A stretch of 64,000 nt of DNA from Syngnathus acus (Eukaryota; Chordata; Actinopteri; Syngnathiformes; Syngnathidae): NCBI RefSeq assembly GCF_901709675.1, contig NC_051108.1, positions 7,300,631-7,364,630 on the forward strand, given 5' to 3'. Position 1 is the first letter of the stretch; the number at the start of each line of letters is the position of its first letter. The translations under genes and the position numbers were made by a program. This document shows, piece by piece, positions 1-9,770 of this stretch. Below the pieces are notes generated by a model. The model searched no databases. It was not told the DNA's origin and saw nothing but the letters and a program-made list of their open reading frames with translations.

Positions 1-927
1 TCAGGTCTTTTGCAGACTCCAACAGGTTTTCTTCCAGAATGGTCCTGTTACTCCTGTATTTGGCTCCATCCATCTTCCCATCAATTTTACCCATCTTCCC
101 TGTCCCTGCTGAAGAAAAGCAGGCCCAAACCATGATGCTGCCACCACCATGTTTGACAGTGGGGATGGTGTGTTCAGGGTGATGAGCTGTGTTGCTTTTA
201 TGCCAAACATATCGTTTTGCATTGTGGCCAAAAAGTTCGATTTTGGTTTCATCTGACCAGAGCACCTTCTTCCACATGTTTGGTGTGTCTCCCAGGTGGC
301 TTGTGGCAAACTTTAAACGAGACTTTTTATGGATATCTTTGAGAAATGGCTTTCTTCTTGCCACTCTTTCATAAAGGCCAGATTTGTGCAGTGCACGACT
401 GATTGTTGTCCTATGGACAGACTCTCCCACCTCAGCTGTAGTTATCTGCAGTTCATCCAGAGCAGGGGTCACCAACTCTGGTCCTCAAGGGCGCCAATCC
501 AGCCTGTTTTAGGTGTAGCCCTACAACAACACACCTGATTCAAATAATCAGGATCGCTATCAGCCTTAATAGAGCTTGCTGATGAGCTGATCATTTGAAT
601 CAGGTGTGTTGTTGTAGGGCTGCACCTAAAACAGGCTGGATTGGCGCCCTTGAGGACCGGAGTTGGTGACCCCTGATCCAGAGTGATCATGGGCCTCTTG
701 GCTGCATCTCTGATCAGTCTTCTCCTTGTTTGAGATGAAAGTTTGGAGGGACGGCCGGGTCTTGGTAGATTTGCAGTGGTCTGATACTCCTTCCATTTCA
801 ATATAATTGCTTGCACAGTGCTCCTTGAGATGTTTAAAGCTTGGGAAATATTTTTGTATCCAAATCCGGCTTTAAACTTCTCCACAACAGTATCTCGGAC
901 CTGCCTGGTGTGTTCCTTTGTCTTCAT
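1..927 (-). pseudogene. Tc1-like transposase, interrupted by a MITE and cut by the window edge
   Basis: Starts MKTKEHTRQVRDTVVEKFKA (paired-type helix-turn-helix DNA-binding domain; RSTVQAIILKWK recognition region; PGRPSKLS hook) and reads to ...RPMITLD at the insertion. Beyond the MITE the same frame resumes (ELQITTAEVGESVHRTTISR) and includes WSDETKIELFGHN, which carries a catalytic Asp of the DDE domain, and HGGGSIMVWACF. Apart from the 213-bp insertion plus its 8-bp duplication I see no stop in the visible frame, so this copy was inactivated by the insertion rather than by slow decay. Confidence 0.85.
463..675. mobile_element. Palindromic hAT-type MITE with 8-bp target duplication
   Basis: A 213-bp element with near-perfect inverted arms starting CAGGGGTCACCAACT. 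The two arms match for roughly 85-90 bp with only a few differences and leave a small central loop. It is flanked by an exact 8-bp repeat ATCCAGAG (455-462 and 676-683), the hAT signature. It is too short to code and so depends on a transposase in trans. It sits in the Tc1 transposase frame. Confidence 0.92.
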
Positions 928-1320
928 GGTTCTCTCTGAGCTTTAAACAGAACCCTGAGACTATCAAAGAGCAGGTGCATTTATACGGAGACTTGATTAC
1001 ACACAGGTGCATTCTATTTATCATCATCAGTCATTTAGGACAACATTGGATCATTCAAAGATCCTCACTGAACTTCTGGAGTGAGTTTGCTGCACTGAAA
1101 GTAAAGGGGCCGAATAATATTGCACGCCCCACTTTTCAGTTTTTTATTTGTTAAAAAAGTTTAAATTATCCAATAAATTTCGTTCCACTTCACGATTGTG
1201 TCCCACTTGTTGACTCTTGACAAAAAATTAAAATTTTATATCTTTGTTTGAAGCCTGAAATGTGGCGAAATGTTGAAAGGTTCAAGGGGGCCGAATACTT
1301 TCGCAAGGCACTGTATATTT

Positions 1321-1682
1321 CCATCCATCCATTTTCAGAACCGCTCAGTCCCCACGGGGGTCGCGGGAGTGCTGGAGCCTATCCCAGCCGTCAACGGGCA
1401 GTAGGCGGGGGACACCCTGAACCGGTTGCCAGCCGATCGCAGGGCACACAGAGACAAACAACCATTTGCACTCGCACTCACACCTAGGGACAATTTGGAG
1501 TCTTCAATCGGCCTACCAAGCATGTTTTTGGGATGTGGGAGGAAACCGGAGTGCCCGGAGAAAACCCACGCGGGCCCGGGGAGAACATGCAAACTCCACA
1601 CAGGGAGGGCCGGAGGTGGAATCGAACCCGCACCCTCCTAACTGTGAGGCGGACGTGCTACCCAGTGCGCCACCGAGCCGCC
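1321..1682 (-). mobile_element. tRNA-derived SINE, minus orientation
   Basis: Read on the minus strand from 1682, the head GGGCGGCTCGGTGGCGCACT contains an A-box-like TGGCGCACTGGG and a perfect B-box GGTTCGATTCC, the RNA polymerase III promoter of a tRNA-derived SINE. A long conserved body common in percomorph fish follows, with a TGGATGGATGG tail. It is flanked by an exact 12-bp duplication CACTGTATATTT (1309-1320 and 1683-1694). The duplicated target spans the last five bases of the Tc1 terminus, so the SINE came after the Tc1. Confidence 0.88.
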
Positions 1683-1694
1683 CACTGTATATTT

Positions 1695-1801
1695 ATTATG
1701 TATTATTTATATAAATGTATTTTTTATTTATATAAAGGCGGGTCCGCGAAAATATTTGACACTTAACCGGTCCGTGGCGCAAAACAGGTTGGGGACCACT
1801 G
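1695..1801. mobile_element. Right-end fragment of a hAT element
   Basis: Ends GGTTGGGGACCACTG at 1801 and contains CCGGTCCGTGGCGCAAAA, matching the right end of the intact copy at 14933-15488. The Tc1 and SINE separate it from its missing left part, which would lie beyond the window start. The 8 bases after the end (AATTAGAG) are the expected target duplicate, but the partner is not in view. Confidence 0.8.
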
Positions 1802-2787
1802 AATTAGAGGGTTTATTGAAGAAAATATTTTACTTGGATGGATTTATTTTTTATTTTTTTGTGCCTTTGCAGGTTGTTTCCAACATCCCGATGTTCTCCA
1901 GCTGGTGAAGGCCTTGAATGATGAAAGGAGAAGTCACATGACTGAAAAAAACAACTCTGGGAACTAGCAATGCACTTCAAACGTGTCACGACCACAACAT
2001 TTTTCCATAAGTTCAGTCAGCAATGTCAAATGAACACAACAGTCAATGCATCAAGTGTCGTTTTTAAAAAATGTTTTATTATAAAACGGGATCTGAGATG
2101 TACTTGTGTAGCTCAACATAAGATCTGTTCATTGTGTTAACGTTTCAACCACGACAAACAATATTAAAGACAGAGATAACTTCAAGCAGGCTGAAAACTG
2201 GATTGTAAGTTTGATCACAGGTAAGTTGTTGTTCCCCTTAAAAATCTACCCCAATGTGTAACATTTATCAAGTCAAGAGAAATGGTTTTTTTTTTTATTC
2301 CGTTACAAAAATTTAATAAAATATATTCTGTAACAATTTGAAATTAGCGTTATTACTTTGACCAAAAACATTGTGTACATCTATCTTTCCCCTTTAGCAT
2401 TATTTAATTAGCCCGGAGTGCTCAATTAGATTTTCTTTATCGTGGCAGTTATGGGAATCCCGCAAAAAAAAAAAAACTTTAAACGAGATTACAGGCTCAC
2501 AAAATGCACAAACAGTATCTCGCATTGAGAAACTGCTGTGCTCGTTACATTTACACATTACGTAGTTAGCAAAATATACATCTATGTTTGAAAATATCAG
2601 CCGATAAATGTTGCGCAATACATTTATTGTTTCTGTTCAAAATAAAGTGAGGAAAGCGACCACAGTAAAGTGAATTAGTGGCGAGAACTATTGAGTACTG
2701 TATGATGTATTGATTTGCCAAACCAATCACAAAGTGTATTTCAATATACTGTAACATGATCCTACAAAATGACGCAAACACAGTCTA
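1802..2787 (-). other. tpd52l1 3' UTR and downstream flank
   Basis: No coding sequence. The part next to the stop codon (2787 down to about 2060) is AT-rich and is probably the tpd52l1 3' UTR. 1802-2060 shows nothing beyond its boundary with the hAT fragment. Confidence 0.5.
2075..2080 (-). terminator. Candidate tpd52l1 polyadenylation signal
   Basis: AATAAA on the minus strand about 710 nt beyond the stop codon, followed downstream by a T/GT-rich stretch (GACTGTTGTGTTCATTTG). It is the best placed of several AATAAA-like hexamers; the end was not verified. Confidence 0.35.
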
Positions 2788-5700
2788 CTACTGCGACCTC
2801 TCAGGTGTGTCCGTCAAGTTGTTTGTGGGCGTGTCTTGTGAGCTGGCCTTCGCCGTGGAGGAGAGGACATCCTCGAAGCTTCCTCCTGCCCCGGGACCTC
2901 CAACTTTAGTCTAGCAAATGTAAAGTAGAAAGGGAAAAAGCCACAGACTCGAGATTCAATACATTTAAAGCACGTGGAATGTATATTCATTTATTTGTAC
3001 ACACTTTGATGCTCGACACCGTACTCTCAACTTTCTCCTCGAAAGACCTGAAGCTGGGTGAGTTTCTGGGGAAAAAAATAGAAAACAAAAAACAAATGTA
3101 ATTCCCATTTAGTATGGTCATTCTTCATTTCTATTCACACACACTGCACATTCATACAGTTACCTCATGGCAGGCATGCTCATGGAGTGTGAGATGGAGT
3201 AGCTGTTCGCAGAGAGAGGAGTTAATGATGATCAGAGTTAGCGGCTAGCACACAGACATGGAGGCAGACGAGAGGCATTTAAAAAAAAAAAAGGCATTAA
3301 AAAAAACTAAAGAGGAAGGAGTTCAGACTAAGAGGGCACATTGCGAAATCAAGCATAGTATTGCATAAAACATAAAAGATAATGTAAATAAAATAATAAT
3401 ACATGATAGCAACTTCAAGTCCTTACCCTATGGAGCCGGACCTTGAGCGCATGCAGGAGGCAAAATATGAATGTTTGAAACTAGACCATTAAATATGCTT
3501 TGTCAGTTGTTAAACAGGCAAAATCGTAACAAGAGAAATGAGGCTTAAAACTACACAAAGACGGATCACAACAAAGCTAAATGCAAGATGAGCACAGCAA
3601 AAAGCTAAAATCATGCTGGAATTGAACAATTGCACAACTCGCACGAACACACACGGCGGTGAGAAAGTTTTAAAAGTAATCATTCAATTATTTTGTCAAT
3701 CATAAATTACGGCTTGTGTTTGTGGTTAGTTCGTGGTGATTAAATATGAAATGTTCTTAAATCGGAAACACGTGTCAGGCAAAAACATCGCACAGAGTAC
3801 AGAAAATAGACATGCATTATAATCGCGCGCACACGCACACACACACATACCTCCTAGGAAATAGTAACTGTAGCCCAGCCATGCTGTATGAATAATACAT
3901 TTGTTCCTTTTCAGTTAGATGAGATTCAGTTCAACTTCAAGTGTACATGCTAATGCACTCACGTGATTCTTAGCCATTAGCTCAACACACGAACGCTCAC
4001 AAGTGAAAGGTAAATTAAATGAATGATCTTAAATTATATAAGCTGAGCACATGTGCAAGTGTTGCAGTGCACCTTATGTCTCCAAACTTCCTGTTGATGG
4101 CGCTGCCCAGCGTGCTGAAAGCCGCCGTGGTCTTCTGACCCGCCGAGCTCAGTGTCTCTGATGTTCTTTTGTATCTGAGAAGCACAAAAGAAAATGCCTT
4201 GCATGAACATGAGCAATCCATGAGCATTATATTGATTATCCGGCTAAAAATGATTATTAAACCTTGAGGTGCACATATTACTTTTGTCCATTAGAGGTCA
4301 CCATCCTCTTGTCTGTGACTTTTAGATTACGTACTGGCTTCAAAATGTGTGAAAACATTTTATTCCTTCTTTCGTGCACTCGTTCCCACCTTGCTTACTT
4401 TACAACACATATCTTACAAATGTTAAGTCAACACTCAAAATGATTCATGCAATCCTTTAATTGATGTGAGACACTTAGCTCTATGTTATCCTACATTACT
4501 GTGCTTCATTATTGATGAGCATGAGTGCACCACAGTAATTGTATTTTCCAAAGTGCCACACACACACAATGTTTTGAGCGTCACGCTGTGTGTGTGTGTG
4601 TGTGTGTGCGCGCGTGCGTGCGCGAGTGTATCCATTTGCTCTTACGCGGTGGAGCTCTGCATGTCCGTCCATCCTTGACTCAAGTTGCTGCGTAGCTCGC
4701 TGAGAGGAGTGATGCCCAGTTTGTGCTTCAGCTCGGCGTGCCGCTTCTCTTTGGACGCCAGCACCTGCTTCAGCGTGCTGATCTCATCTTCCAGCTGCGC
4801 AGGGGGCAACAAAAAGCTGATGTTATCACCCAAACGATGCCGCCATCGACACTGTGCGGTGGTACTTTGGCTAATTCCAATTGGATCTCCTCTCGCTCCT
4901 CCTCAGTCACGATAGAGTTGCTAAGGTTGAGGTCCGATGTGTGTTCATCTGCTTCCTTCAGGGGTTCAGAGTCAAGAAATTCTGAAACACACACAGACAC
5001 ACACACGCACGCGCACACAGCATGTTAATGTGCCACCAAAGGCCTGAAAATTTGCCCATTTATGTGTTGACCCAGTAAGAGATGAGAGCAATTTGCATTA
5101 CTGTACTTTTTTTCTGGTACATTCAAGTGTTGTGTTCCCATGTGTTTGGATATTTTCTGAATCCCTCCCACGGCAAACTGTTAGATAATGTGTGGCTGCA
5201 GCCGGCCGTAAGCCATCTTAACAGACGTGGATTATGTCGCTCACACACAGGCGTACACATGCACAAGAGATTTTATTTTATTTTTTTTAAATGTACCTGT
5301 GAGATACGGTCCATCTTGATGTAGCACAAAGTAGAAGATCAACATTAGTGACACTTCTGAATAGTCGCATGCACACGCGGACATCGCGAATCATTGAATA
5401 CCAATAAAAAAAAAAACACCGCAATACATTAAAAATGCAGGCAGTTGTGGAGCTAATGACCATTACAAATGAACAGTCATGCTTATATTCAAGGACATCC
5501 TCAGTTTTCCTCAACAATGACTGAAGGAAACATGCGACACAACATCAGCACTCCTCTGAGCCGTTTCCTTGGCTAGAACTGCCGTGTCAACGGTTTTCAA
5601 CAAGTCCCGTGTCAAAATGTCTACTTCCGCATTTGAGTTGCGGGAAGGAAGCCTTTTGGGCTTTGCACAAGCACAAATGTGTGACAATTTCCAGGAAATG

Positions 5701-7265
5701 AAAGCTCTTAATTATGAAGCCACAAGGTTGTTGTTGTTTTTCTTAACCATTTTTACATTCTACTGATCTCTATTGTCGTTTGGAATTAACATCAAAGTGC
5801 CCTCGGGCTCGCATTACGAAGCTCATGTGACCAACCCTATAAAATAGGTGAGCCATGACCAAAGTAAACAAAAAAACACCATGGTGTCAATGCAAAACAT
5901 TTTCTTTTTAAACGGATCAAACAATGGTGGCTCTTGTAGTCCAAAATCATTCAATTTGGGGCACTTACAAGTCAAGGCCTCACTGCATGTCGCCTTTAAT
6001 TTGACAGGGAGAGACTTGACTGTAGCACTTAGAACTGCATACAGTGCACTCATTTGTCTCGGGCCTCCCTCTGCATTTTTTTTGTGTTGCTTTGAATACC
6101 TCTCTGGTCACAAGATTCCCATTTGGGTCATGTGGTGAAACTAAATCAGAGGCCTGGGGATGGTCATACAGTAACCGGAGTGCATATTTGAACTAAAAAA
6201 AAAAAAAAAATAGTCAATTCATTTCAGCGTGCGGAAAGTTTGGAAGCTGTGCCTCACTAGCTTATTGACAGACTGCTTACCACCAAAACAGAGTCACTTG
6301 AATGCAATTAACTAACTCTATCAACAAACGGCATCTGACAGACCTGAACTAATCAAATGAGAAGCACAGCAACACAGACTTATGACTTTTAAAAAAAAAA
6401 AAAAGGGTCCGGTTCAGTTATCTATGCCATATAGTGGGTGGAACAAGGAAATGCTCACCCGCTCAGTGGCAGAGGGTACATAAGTAACCTGTCGATCCAG
6501 TTTTTGTGACCTCACCAAGCAAAAATGCCACAACCGATATCACTGTTGTTATTACTTGCAAATGTAATCGGGGTGGAATATGGGCCTTTTTTTTTTTTTT
6601 TAAGATGAACACAAAGCTTTTATTTTGTTGGATGGATAGCAACGCTTGGCTAGTGGACACACAGGGGTACTGTCCGGTATTTTAAGGTGCAGGAATAAAC
6701 AAAAATGCATTATTTGCAGTAAGCAAATTGTATTTTCCTACAAAATAAACACTATGCTTACACGCTCAAAATGTATATTTTTAGATTTATTGCCTTTACT
6801 TTGTTCTGGCTGTCCTGCAGCAATTCATGACGTGGGAACTATAGCCACACATCAATTACAGTTACATCCGTAGAAAATGGGGGTTTCCACAAAACAAGTG
6901 ACATTTTCTTGCTGGAGAGGGGGGGGGGGGAATCTATGTACACAAGCTTGGCCTCTGTGTGTAAAGTCGAAAACAGCAAAAGTGCCATGAAGTGGTCGCA
7001 AGTGATGACGTCAAATCAAGTTCACCTGTGATGGCTTTAACTGAACGCTATTTGTGATCTGAATGAGGCCAAATCTATTAAATTTTAACATTTGGTAGCT
7101 TCTATGAAGAAATGAAGTTGTGGATACCCGACGTTTATCTTTTGTGGCAAACTCGTGGACGCTCTATCTGAGGACAGCAAGTACATTAAAACAGAAAACC
7201 GCTCTCCGTTCAAATAAGCCACGTATAAGAGCCAACATTGAATTACCTTGTTGCCTGGTCTCCAT
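2788..7265 (-). CDS. tpd52l1: Tumor protein D52-like 1 (D53), 7 coding exons
   Basis: D52-family coiled-coil adaptor. In mammals these proteins homo- and heterodimerise and act in vesicle traffic and 14-3-3 binding. Coding exons on the minus strand in transcript order: 7265-7247, 4981-4866, 4794-4646, 4174-4073, 3202-3164, 3065-3005, 2910-2788. They join in phase at GT-AG sites to 202 aa plus a TAG stop; human TPD52L1 has 204. Seen directly: start METRQQEFLDSEPL; an acidic coiled-coil segment at about residues 31-74 (EEEREEIQLELAKLEDEI onward); the family block SAGQKTTAAFSTLGSAI; a serine-rich SYSISHSMSMPAMR; and the C-terminal block KVGGPGAGGSFEDVLSSTA. The LEDEI after exon 2 and the C-terminal block point to L1 rather than TPD52 or TPD52L2. 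For the last intron I chose donor AAA|GTGTGT and acceptor GCTAG|ACTAAAG because this restores the family motif KTKVGG; a neighbouring donor would give KVFGG. The start is fixed by the in-phase 19-bp first coding exon. Confidence 0.93.
3427..3441 (-). CDS. tpd52l1: Candidate 15-nt cassette microexon of tpd52l1
   Basis: Between the 4174-4073 and 3202-3164 exons, the minus strand shows an acceptor CTCAAG, then 15 nt, then a strong donor GTAAGG. The flanking exons meet after codon position 2, and 15 nt keeps the frame. Inclusion would replace the single Ser at the junction with Arg-Ser-Gly-Ser-Ile-Gly just before YSISHS. D52 proteins are known to have alternative short exons near this region that affect 14-3-3 binding, so a cassette here is plausible. 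The polypyrimidine tract is weak and there is no transcript evidence, so this is a prediction. Confidence 0.4.
4587..4627. repeat. (TG)n microsatellite
   Basis: A run of TG units grading into CG/GTGCG units, within the tpd52l1 intron between 4645 and 4175, only about 20 bp from the exon 4794-4646 donor. Confidence 0.9.
4982..7246 (-). other. tpd52l1 intron 1, no further features recognised
   Basis: A 2265-bp intron between the 19-bp first coding exon and the second. It contains short CA and A/T homopolymer runs and no frame with coding character. An alternative promoter cannot be excluded. Confidence 0.6.
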
Positions 7266-7470
7266 GTCGAACTTCCACTCAGTCCCACGCAGACACGTCA
7301 CGGTGTCGGTAGGAGGTTGGCACCGGCGTCCGGGTCAGTTTGTGGCTGCTGTCTTCTCTGCTTTGGCTGCTTGTCACGAGATAGGACAGCCCAAGAGGCG
7401 GGACATAGCATCGGCACGGGCCAATGAGCGCACGCGCCGCTCGTTGGTACATCCAGTTACTTCCGCGTAC
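7266..7470 (-). promoter_or_regulatory. tpd52l1: tpd52l1 5' UTR and probable CpG-rich promoter
   Basis: GC-rich and CpG-containing in otherwise AT-rich surroundings. It carries a GC box GGCGGG (7397-7402), a CCAAT motif at 7421-7425 in inverted orientation relative to the gene, and an ETS-type ACTTCCGC at about 7459-7466 (CGGAAGT on the gene strand). There is no TATA box. The arrangement suits a housekeeping-type promoter; the transcription start is not determined. Confidence 0.5.
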
Positions 7471-9769
7471 GTTTTGTTTGTTTTCTATTTAGTATATAAT
7501 CCATTATTAATCCTACTATTTGTGTACTCTTGGAAAATAAAAATAAAAATCCAAAGTTTAGTAGTTTAATGCATGTTGCACTCGGAGCGCCAAATCTTTA
7601 TTTAGGTGTTGAAAAGTATAAAAACGATTCCTGTCGTGTTTTGGTGCTCTGATGCTCTCTGCTGACTACAAATGTCATTACATAAACAACCTCTTCCAAT
7701 GGGCTTGTTGAGTCACCAAAACTGTATTGCCGCAACTTTGGAAAATAAATATGCAGTATTACAAATCTATACATGCAGCAGCATCAGCACATTATATTAC
7801 ATTTATTTGGTCTCTTCACTGTCACTCAAACGTTTGTGATGAGATCCCAAACACAAAAAAAGAAAGGAACAAGCACACAAGCTCTTTTATTCTGAGGAAG
7901 TTTATTTTGGAAGAGTGTAAAATGTTGCCTTTTTTTTAACACCAACTCATCCAAAGGCTTCCCGTGAAATGCTGGGATTTTTTTCGTAGCCGCCATTTTG
8001 GAAATGATACAATTATTATTACAACAGTTTTGTCTTTCCTTCCTGAGAAATGGATGCGGAATGCATAGAAATGAATAGAAAATAAGAACAATAAATTAAA
8101 AGAAAGGTGAACACAAAGCAGGACAACTTTAGGATAGGACCGACCGAGCGCAGTTATTATTCAAGGTTATTGTAAATGTGAAGGAATATTTTGTTTAGCT
8201 GCTGGTGGGAGTCGCTATATATCCTGATGGTTTTAAAGCGATGTTTTTTTTTGTTTTGTTTTTTACAGTATACAGGCACTGCTCTACTTAAGAACATTTC
8301 AGATATACAAACAATTCTGTGTTAGTTCAAACTTTTAGTCGTTCCCACAGTGTAAAGAGATTATAAGACTGAGTATTGTTGTATTCACTGTTTGTGTATG
8401 TAACAGTTGTTTACATTTACCGTATCCTTGATGCTAATGTCTGTTAGCCTGTCTATAGCATTTTGCATTATATTGAGCTAACATACTGTAGTAAACTTCA
8501 ACTTCTGGGAGTGACAAACAAAAAGCTTGAAGCAAGCAGGCTTGACCTCTTATTTAATGCACTGTGAGCGAGTCAAAGTGATATTATACAATATAGTCTC
8601 CCATTTCTTGACAGCAAGAGAGGTGCTAAGGAATACTTTAAAAAGTGCGTTTTAATACTATAGGTTGAAGTGTGTTTTGACAAGTTTAAATGTGTTTAAA
8701 GTGTGTGGGAGGGGTAAAACTATTTAAAAATTTTACATGTTCTATAAGAGATTTTATTTTCTTAAAAAAATATAAATATCAGATTTTCCATTTGCAATTG
8801 CCTGTTATCTCATGACATCTTTTCTTGTACAATCACAGCTCCTCTCGTAACAAAATAAGGACTTCAAAGCAAAAAGTATTTTGCAGCAGGTACCCTCAAC
8901 TTCAAGGTTTTTAATTTTGTTTTGCGCTGGAATTTCTTGTATCGATATTTTTCAACTTTGAACGGGAAAATCTAACCAATAACTCTGGCCAACTTCAAGT
9001 CCCAACAAAGTGAAAGCAAACTAAATCTCTGCTAAGCTACTTCAGTCAAACTCAGTCATACTTGCGCACTTTGCTGGAATTCTTTGAATTCATAATGGAG
9101 TGCATACGCTTTAACCCTCATTTATACCTTTCCTAACAAAGATAACATCTTTTAACAAAACGCACAAATCAATCATAGTTACGTTTCTACCAAGCGGTAC
9201 AGTTTGATTTTGGCTGAATCTGCTTCAGGTTTTGTAGCACAACTGTTTGGAAAAAAAAAAACTGTACCGCACGGAACTGAATCAAACTGTGTCGCTCGGT
9301 GGAAACGCACTTGGATACAGCTTCCTGTTTCGATATGTGAGTAGCGTAAAACAATTTTGGCACTCTTCATGTTTGGCTTCTCAGCTTTGTTTTTTTTTCC
9401 TAATACATAAACAGATATCAACTCTTACCATGATGTACCTTGTTATCTTTTACGGCTATTCTTGTGCAGCCCCAGTCTACGTCTCCACAGCCCGGTGCTT
9501 CATCTCTCCTGGAGAATGCAGCAATAACCGCTGAAGAGCGACGTGGGAAAACAAACACAAAGAAGGAAAGCCTTGCTTCATGTAGAACCGAGTTAAGCGT
9601 TAGTCCTCGTGATCTTCAGTCAACGTTTAAATAACCTCCATCCGAGTCGTCCCCAGCGCTGAGCCCGTCCGCAAGTCTGCACCTCACCTTCATAACTGTC
9701 ATCGCCTTCAGGCCGCCGTCTCCATGGAGGGAGGGGGCAAGCGTGCAACTGCTGTCAAAAACAAACGTG
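7471..9769. other. ust-tpd52l1 intergenic interval with ust 3' UTR
   Basis: No coding frame supported. A stretch around 8254-8340 (ACTGCTCTACTTAAGAACAT type) resembles dispersed fish repeat sequence but has no clear termini. AATAAA on the minus strand occurs at 9775-9770, overlapping the ust stop codon, and at about 8758-8753. The latter would give a ust 3' UTR of about 1 kb that includes the MITE at 9180-9310. Confidence 0.45.
9180..9310. mobile_element. Small fold-back MITE
   Basis: About 130 bp with inverted arms. The left arm ACGTTTCTACCAAGCGG...ACAGTTTGATT pairs with a right arm ending AATCAAACTGTGTCGCTCGG then TGGAAACGC; about 28 bp pair with four transition differences. It has an A-rich centre. 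The arm type (CGTTTCCACCGAGCGG) recurs in fish genomes. No convincing target duplication is visible, so the family is not assigned. Confidence 0.6.
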
Positions 9770-9770
9770 T

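Larger units (their letters stand above)
1..1313 (-). mobile_element. Tc1/mariner-like transposon, left end outside window
   Basis: The right terminus is visible: ...ACTTTCGCAAGGCACTG at 1297-1313 followed by TA (1314-1315), the Tc1-family target dinucleotide. This is the common fish Tc1 terminus (CAGTGCCTTGCGAAAGTATT when reversed). The coding strand is minus, with the transposase start at 927 and about 390 bp of terminal/inverted-repeat sequence upstream. The transposase frame runs off the left edge. The element has been hit by a hAT MITE (463-675), and a SINE sits at its terminus. It is itself inserted in an hAT relic whose right end is at 1801. Confidence 0.88.

Noticed and set aside
3002-3004. 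Alternative donor extending tpd52l1 exon 6 by four nucleotides
   Set aside because: It would give KVFGG; the donor AAA|GTGTGT with acceptor GCTAG restores the family motif KTKVGG.
7120-7569. 149-codon plus-strand frame
   Set aside because: Overlaps the tpd52l1 first exon and CpG promoter antisense; no domain.
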